A DNA stretch of 8,564 nucleotides, taken from contig DATIOF010000008.1 in the NCBI GenBank assembly GCA_035473395.1, positions 1 through 8,564 of the forward strand, written 5' to 3'. Positions 5,456 to 8,564 of this stretch are shown piece after piece (position 1 is the stretch's first letter; the number at the start of each line of letters is the position of its first letter). The DNA comes from AC-32 sp035473395 (lineage in GTDB: Bacteria; Actinomycetota; Thermoleophilia; Gaiellales; Gaiellaceae). Made by a program: the position numbers and the translations under genes. Under the pieces are notes generated by a model. That model was not told the DNA's origin. It did not search any database and saw only the letters and a program-made list of their open reading frames with translations.

Positions 5456-6504
5456 GCGAAACGATCCTCCAGACCGGCCGCTACCGGCTCGAACGTCCGC
5501 TCGGTCATGGCGGCATGGCCTCCGTCTTCCTGGCGCAGGACGAGGAGCTGCACCGGCCGGTGGCGATCAAGCTGCTCGCCGAGAACCTGGCGGGCGATGC
5601 GGCATTCCAGAAGCGCTTCCTGCGCGAGGCGAGGATCGCAGCGCGGCTCTCGCACCCGAACGTCGTGAGCGTGTACGACGCGGGCGAGGCCGAGGACGGC
5701 CGGCCGTACATCGTGATGGAGTACGTGCCGGGAACGACGTTCGCCGAGCTCGGGCAGATCCCGGCAGACAAGGCGGTCGAGCTTGCGATCCAGGCCTGCC
5801 GCGGCCTCGCGCACGCCCACGCCGCCGGGCTCGTGCACCGCGACGTGAAGCCGCAGAACCTGCTCCTGCGCCAGGACGGGACGGTCAAGGTGGCCGATTT
5901 CGGGATCGCGCGCGCGGCCGAAGCGACCGCGCTCACCCAGGTCGGCACGGTGCTCGGCACCGCGGCCTATCTCTCGCCCGAGCAGGCCCTCGGCGAGAAC
6001 GTGACCACGGCCACCGACGTCTACGCGCTCGGGGCCGTGCTCTACGAGCTGCTGGCGGGTCGGCCGCCGTACGAGTTCGACTCGCTCGCCGACTTGGCCG
6101 CCAAGCAGGCGGCCGGCCAGATCGTGCCGGTCGGCGACCTCGCGCCCGAGGTGCCGTCGAACGTTGAGGACGCCGTCATGCGCTCACTCGCTCGGAACCC
6201 CGCCTACCGGCCGGCCTCGGCGGCCGACTTCGCGCACGAGCTCCGCGGCGGCGACGAGCCGACCGTGCCATTGCGCCCGGCAGAGCGAACCCGCCCGAAC
6301 TGGCTCTGGCCGGCCCTGGCGGCGGTACTGGTGCTGGCCGCGGTCGTGCTCGCGGTCGCGCTCACCACGAGCGGTGGCAGCTCCAGCCCACCGGCGCGGC
6401 CTCAGCGCGCGACGGTGCAGCCGATCCCGCGCGGCGCGAACGCGCAGCAGCAGGCAGAGAAGATCGCTGCGTGGCTGCGGGCTAGAGCTGCTGGTCGGCC
6501 GTAG
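5452..6504 (+). CDS. Transmembrane Ser/Thr protein kinase (Hanks type), no PASTA domains
   Basis: The 350-residue protein has a complete eukaryotic-like kinase domain at about 11-265: glycine loop LGHGGMASV (17-25), ATP lysine K40, alpha-C glutamate E59, catalytic loop HRDVKPQN (129-136), DFG (149-151), an activation loop with candidate phospho-threonines (T160-T170, Tx(n)GT), SPE (175-177) in place of APE, and DVYALG (189-194). A charged/Pro linker (about 266-283) leads to one TM helix (about 285-304) and a short outside segment of about 46 residues (Ser/Pro-rich, then AQQQAEKIAAWLRARA), without PASTA repeats. It should phosphorylate Ser/Thr of cytoplasmic proteins from the membrane. The GTG start at 5452 overlaps the lipoprotein stop as GTGA, with AGGAG at 5445-5449. 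The frame is open further upstream, but that sequence shadows the lipoprotein gene. The 3' end overlaps the convergent sigma factor gene by 23 bp. All catalytic residues are present, so activity is likely; targets are unknown. Confidence 0.93.
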   Translation: MSETILQTGRYRLERPLGHGGMASVFLAQDEELHRPVAIKLLAENLAGDAAFQKRFLREARIAARLSHPNVVSVYDAGEAEDGRPYIVMEYVPGTTFAELGQIPADKAVELAIQACRGLAHAHAAGLVHRDVKPQNLLLRQDGTVKVADFGIARAAEATALTQVGTVLGTAAYLSPEQALGENVTTATDVYALGAVLYELLAGRPPYEFDSLADLAAKQAAGQIVPVGDLAPEVPSNVEDAVMRSLARNPAYRPASAADFAHELRGGDEPTVPLRPAERTRPNWLWPALAAVLVLAAVVLAVALTTSGGSSSPPARPQRATVQPIPRGANAQQQAEKIAAWLRARAAGRP

Positions 6505-7072
6505 CCGGCTCGTCGCGCCCGAAAGAGACGCCCTCGCGCACGAGCGCGATCTGGACTTCCTCGCGCGCCTTGTAGATCCGCCACTTGACGGTCGCGAGCG
6601 TCACCTCGAGCGAGTCGGCGATCTCGGTGTACGAGAGGCCGACCACGTCGCGCAGGAGCAGCGCCATCTTCAGATCGGTGCTGAGCAGCTCGACGGCAGT
6701 CCAGAGCGCGTCGATCTCCTCGAGCCGCTCGATCGGCGCGTCCATCACCTCGAGCGGAGCGATGTCGTCGATCGCCACCAGCGCCCGCGGCCGCCGCTCG
6801 ACCGCACGCAGCTCGTCGAGCACGCGGTTCTTCGTCACCTGGAAGAGCCAGGTGGTGAACTTCGAGCGGAGCGAGAACTTCGGCAGGCCCTGGTAGACCC
6901 GCAGGAACACTTCCTGCGTCAGATCCTCCGCAAGGGCTCGGTCTCCACCTACGAGCCGGAGCACGTAGTTGAAGACAGGCGTCTCGTAAGCGCGCAGGAT
7001 GAGCGAGAAAGCTCGCTCGTCACCCCGTTGCGCCTTCCGCAGGACGCCGAGATCGGGCTGGGCCAGTGACAA
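6482..7072 (-). CDS. ECF-type RNA polymerase sigma factor (sigma-70 family)
   Basis: The 196-residue protein directs RNA polymerase to alternative promoters. Region 2 spans about 10-90, with AEDLTQEVFLRVYQGL at 48-63 (core binding) and KFTTWLFQVTKNRVLDELR at 71-89 (-10 recognition). A linker follows (about 91-117), then region 4 at about 120-178 with the helix-turn-helix LSYTEIADSLEVTLATVKWR (146-165) and YKAREEVQIAL for -35 contact. Length and layout fit group IV (ECF) sigma factors with no extra domain. The start is TTG (7070-7072), giving the usual N-terminus before QRGDERAF; a TATACT box lies nine bases upstream. No anti-sigma gene follows; instead the gene runs tail-to-tail into the kinase gene with 23 bp overlap. 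gpmI lies 52 bp upstream on the same strand. The ECF subgroup and regulon cannot be assigned by eye. Confidence 0.93.
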   Translation of the reverse strand: MSLAQPDLGVLRKAQRGDERAFSLILRAYETPVFNYVLRLVGGDRALAEDLTQEVFLRVYQGLPKFSLRSKFTTWLFQVTKNRVLDELRAVERRPRALVAIDDIAPLEVMDAPIERLEEIDALWTAVELLSTDLKMALLLRDVVGLSYTEIADSLEVTLATVKWRIYKAREEVQIALVREGVSFGRDEPATADQQL

Positions 7073-7081
7073 GGCCTGCGG

Positions 7082-7087
7082 AGTATA
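7082..7087 (-). promoter_or_regulatory. Candidate -10 element for the ECF sigma factor gene
   Basis: On the minus strand TATACT matches the housekeeping -10 consensus in five of six positions (TATAAT) and lies nine bases before the TTG start, giving a leader of about two bases or none. At 17 bp spacing the -35 position reads CTGCAC, a weak match. CGTC directly precedes TATACT and could alternatively serve as an ECF-type -10, but no GAAC-like -35 is seen at the usual distance. Confidence 0.5.
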
Positions 7088-7124
7088 GACGGGCTATGCG
7101 GTCAGTGCAGCACCCCTTTTTGGG

Positions 7125-8564
7125 CTATTTGCAGAGGTTTCGACCGCTCATCTGTAAAGGTTTCCTTAGCCCCAGGTAAGCGAGAACGGTTGGGGCGAGA
7201 TCGGACAGCTCGCCGTCGTCTCTGAGCCGCGCCTTCGGGTCGGTCACGACCAGCGGAACCGGGTTCGAGGTGTGGGCCGTGTGCGGGCTCACACCGTCCG
7301 TCTCGAGCAGCCTCTCCGCGTTGCCGTGGTCGGCCGTGATCAGCGCGACGCCGCCCAGCCGCTCGACGGTGGCGGCCACGCGGCCGAGGCAGGCGTCAGT
7401 CGTTTCGACCGCCTGCACGACGGCCGGGATCACGCCGGTGTGGCCGACCATGTCCGGGTTGGCGAAGTTGACGACCGCGAAGCTGTAGTCGACGCGCTCG
7501 AGCTCTGCGCAGAAGCTGTTGGTCACTTCCTCGGCCGACATCTCCGGCTCCTTGTCGTAGGTGCCGACGTCGCGCGGGCTCGGCGCCAGCAGGCGCGTCT
7601 CGCCGGGCCATTCCTCCTCGCGGCCACCGTTGAAGAAGTAGGTCACGTGCGCGTACTTCTCGGTCTCGGCGGCGTGGAGCTGGCGCAGACCGTGCTCGGC
7701 GAGCACCTGGGCCAGGGTCTCGTCGACCTGCTGCTCGCCGAAGGCGACGTGCGTGTCGAGCTCGTCGCTGTAGTGCGTCATCGTCGTGACGTCGATGCCC
7801 GCGTCGAGCAGCAGCTTCGTCAGCTGGCGGGCGCGGTCCGGGCGGAAGTTGAAGAAGATCGCCGCGTCGTCTCGCCCGAGCCTCGGGCGGCCGTCGAGCA
7901 CGGTCGGCTCGATGAACTCGTCGGTCACGGCCTGCTCGTAGCTCGCCCGCACGGCGGCGACCGGGTCGTCGGCGTGCTCGCCCCTGCCCCCGACGATCGC
8001 ATCGAAGGCCTTCTGCGTCCGCTCCCAGCGCCGGTCACGGTCCATCGCGTAATACCGGCCGGCCACGGTCGCAACCCGGTCGGCCGGCAGCTCGGCGAGG
8101 TCGTGCTCGGCCGCGTGGGGCGAAACGTCGCGGCCGTCGGTGAACGCATGGATCCAGGTCCGCTCGGGCGCGAAGCGCAGCAGCGCCTGCAGATGCTCGA
8201 GGTGCGAGTGCACCCCGCCCCGCGAGACGAGGCCGAGCAGGTGAACGTCTCCCCCGCGCGCGAACGCCGCCTTCAGGGCCGGGTTCTCGAAGAACGAGCC
8301 GTCCGCGATTGAGCGGTTGATCCGCTGCAGGTCCTGGTCGAGCACGCGGCCCGAGCCAATCGTCAGGTGGCCGACCTCCGAGTTGCCCATCTGCCCGGGC
8401 GGCAGGCCGACCGCCTCGCCGCTCGCCTCGAGCGTCGTGTGCGGGAACTCGGCCCAGAGGCGGTCGAACACCGGCGTCTCGGCCAGCTCGACCGCGTTCC
8501 CCGGGCCAGGCGGAGCGCAGCCCCAGCCGTCGAGGATGACGAGCGCTACAGGCTGGCGGCGATC
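7125..8564 (-). CDS. gpmI: 2,3-bisphosphoglycerate-independent phosphoglycerate mutase, start beyond the right edge
   Basis: The gene interconverts 3- and 2-phosphoglycerate in glycolysis and gluconeogenesis using two metal ions (usually Mn2+). The visible 479 codons stay open to the right edge; the family start PVALVILDGWG is reached, so only the start codon and perhaps a few residues are missing. Counting from the first visible codon: metal-site D12; catalytic serine S62 in QMGNSEVGH; GVHSHLEH (118-125); FTDGRD (141-146); RPDRARQ (241-247); NPDMVGHTG (369-377); ADHGNAE (411-417); SPHTAHTSNPVP (426-437). All are typical of GpmI/iPGM in the alkaline phosphatase superfamily. A GTG at 8471 is an internal valine, not the start. 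The last 15 or so codons (7125-7169) use unusual codons for this DNA (CTA, AGG, AAA, CCT, TTA). The sigma factor gene follows after 52 bp. Confidence 0.96.
   Translation of the reverse strand, partial: DRRQPVALVILDGWGCAPPGPGNAVELAETPVFDRLWAEFPHTTLEASGEAVGLPPGQMGNSEVGHLTIGSGRVLDQDLQRINRSIADGSFFENPALKAAFARGGDVHLLGLVSRGGVHSHLEHLQALLRFAPERTWIHAFTDGRDVSPHAAEHDLAELPADRVATVAGRYYAMDRDRRWERTQKAFDAIVGGRGEHADDPVAAVRASYEQAVTDEFIEPTVLDGRPRLGRDDAAIFFNFRPDRARQLTKLLLDAGIDVTTMTHYSDELDTHVAFGEQQVDETLAQVLAEHGLRQLHAAETEKYAHVTYFFNGGREEEWPGETRLLAPSPRDVGTYDKEPEMSAEEVTNSFCAELERVDYSFAVVNFANPDMVGHTGVIPAVVQAVETTDACLGRVAATVERLGGVALITADHGNAERLLETDGVSPHTAHTSNPVPLVVTDPKARLRDDGELSDLAPTVLAYLGLRKPLQMSGRNLCK

Noticed and set aside
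7001..7018. GAGCGAG-AAAG-CTCGCTC hairpin
   Set aside because: It lies in the sigma factor codons for the conserved DERAFSL stretch, so the symmetry is most likely a by-product of coding.
7111..7124. CCCC-TTTTT-GGG as a terminator of gpmI
   Set aside because: The stem is only about three bases with the T/A tract in the loop rather than after the stem, which does not fit an intrinsic terminator.
7272..8312. A 346-codon plus-strand frame inside gpmI
   Set aside because: It is an antisense shadow; all iPGM motifs are on the minus strand.
8469..8471. GTG as the start of gpmI
   Set aside because: The frame continues upstream to the window edge and encodes the conserved LVILDGWG metal-site motif, so this GTG is an internal valine.

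Overview
This is a GC-rich, very compact bacterial segment holding nine protein-coding genes, two of them cut by the window edges. The frequent GTG/TTG starts, the -10-like hexamers placed 6-7 bases before a start codon (leaderless mRNAs) and the gene content suggest a high-GC actinobacterium. A deep-branching class such as Thermoleophilia is my guess from the style of the proteins, not something the sequence proves. No tRNA, rRNA, CRISPR array, transposase or phage gene was seen. The longest gap without a gene is only 95 bases (3103-3197) and holds a strong hairpin.

Layout from left to right. A leftward operon (2782 to 1) encodes a two-TM RCK-type channel protein with an atypical pore, arginyl-tRNA synthetase (argS, overlapping by 8 bp, TTG start), then class II fructose-1,6-bisphosphatase (glpX, 12 bp later, cut by the left edge). 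A rightward small DUF3467-like gene starts only 20 bp from the channel gene; back-to-back overlapping -10 elements in that gap could drive both as leaderless transcripts. It converges on a leftward membrane M48 metallopeptidase gene, with an inverted repeat between the stop codons. The 5' end of the M48 gene overlaps the 5' end of a rightward metallophosphoesterase gene. That gene begins a tightly coupled run: metallophosphoesterase, a small lipoprotein (35 bp overlap) and a transmembrane Ser/Thr protein kinase (GTGA overlap). The kinase gene converges on, and overlaps by 23 bp, a leftward ECF-type sigma factor gene with a TATACT -10 just before it. Upstream of that lies gpmI (cofactor-independent phosphoglycerate mutase), whose start codon is just beyond the right edge.

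How they may work together. glpX and gpmI are central carbon housekeeping genes and argS is translation housekeeping. The middle looks like a membrane signalling neighbourhood: a lipoprotein with two Cys and a His-rich tail, a one-TM kinase, a metallophosphoesterase and an ECF sigma factor. A functional link among these is inference from overlap and context only. The most notable oddities are the replaced HIGH motif in ArgS (TVAS), the non-canonical channel filter (SLAGLD), and the two divergent start regions where promoters and coding sequence are interleaved.
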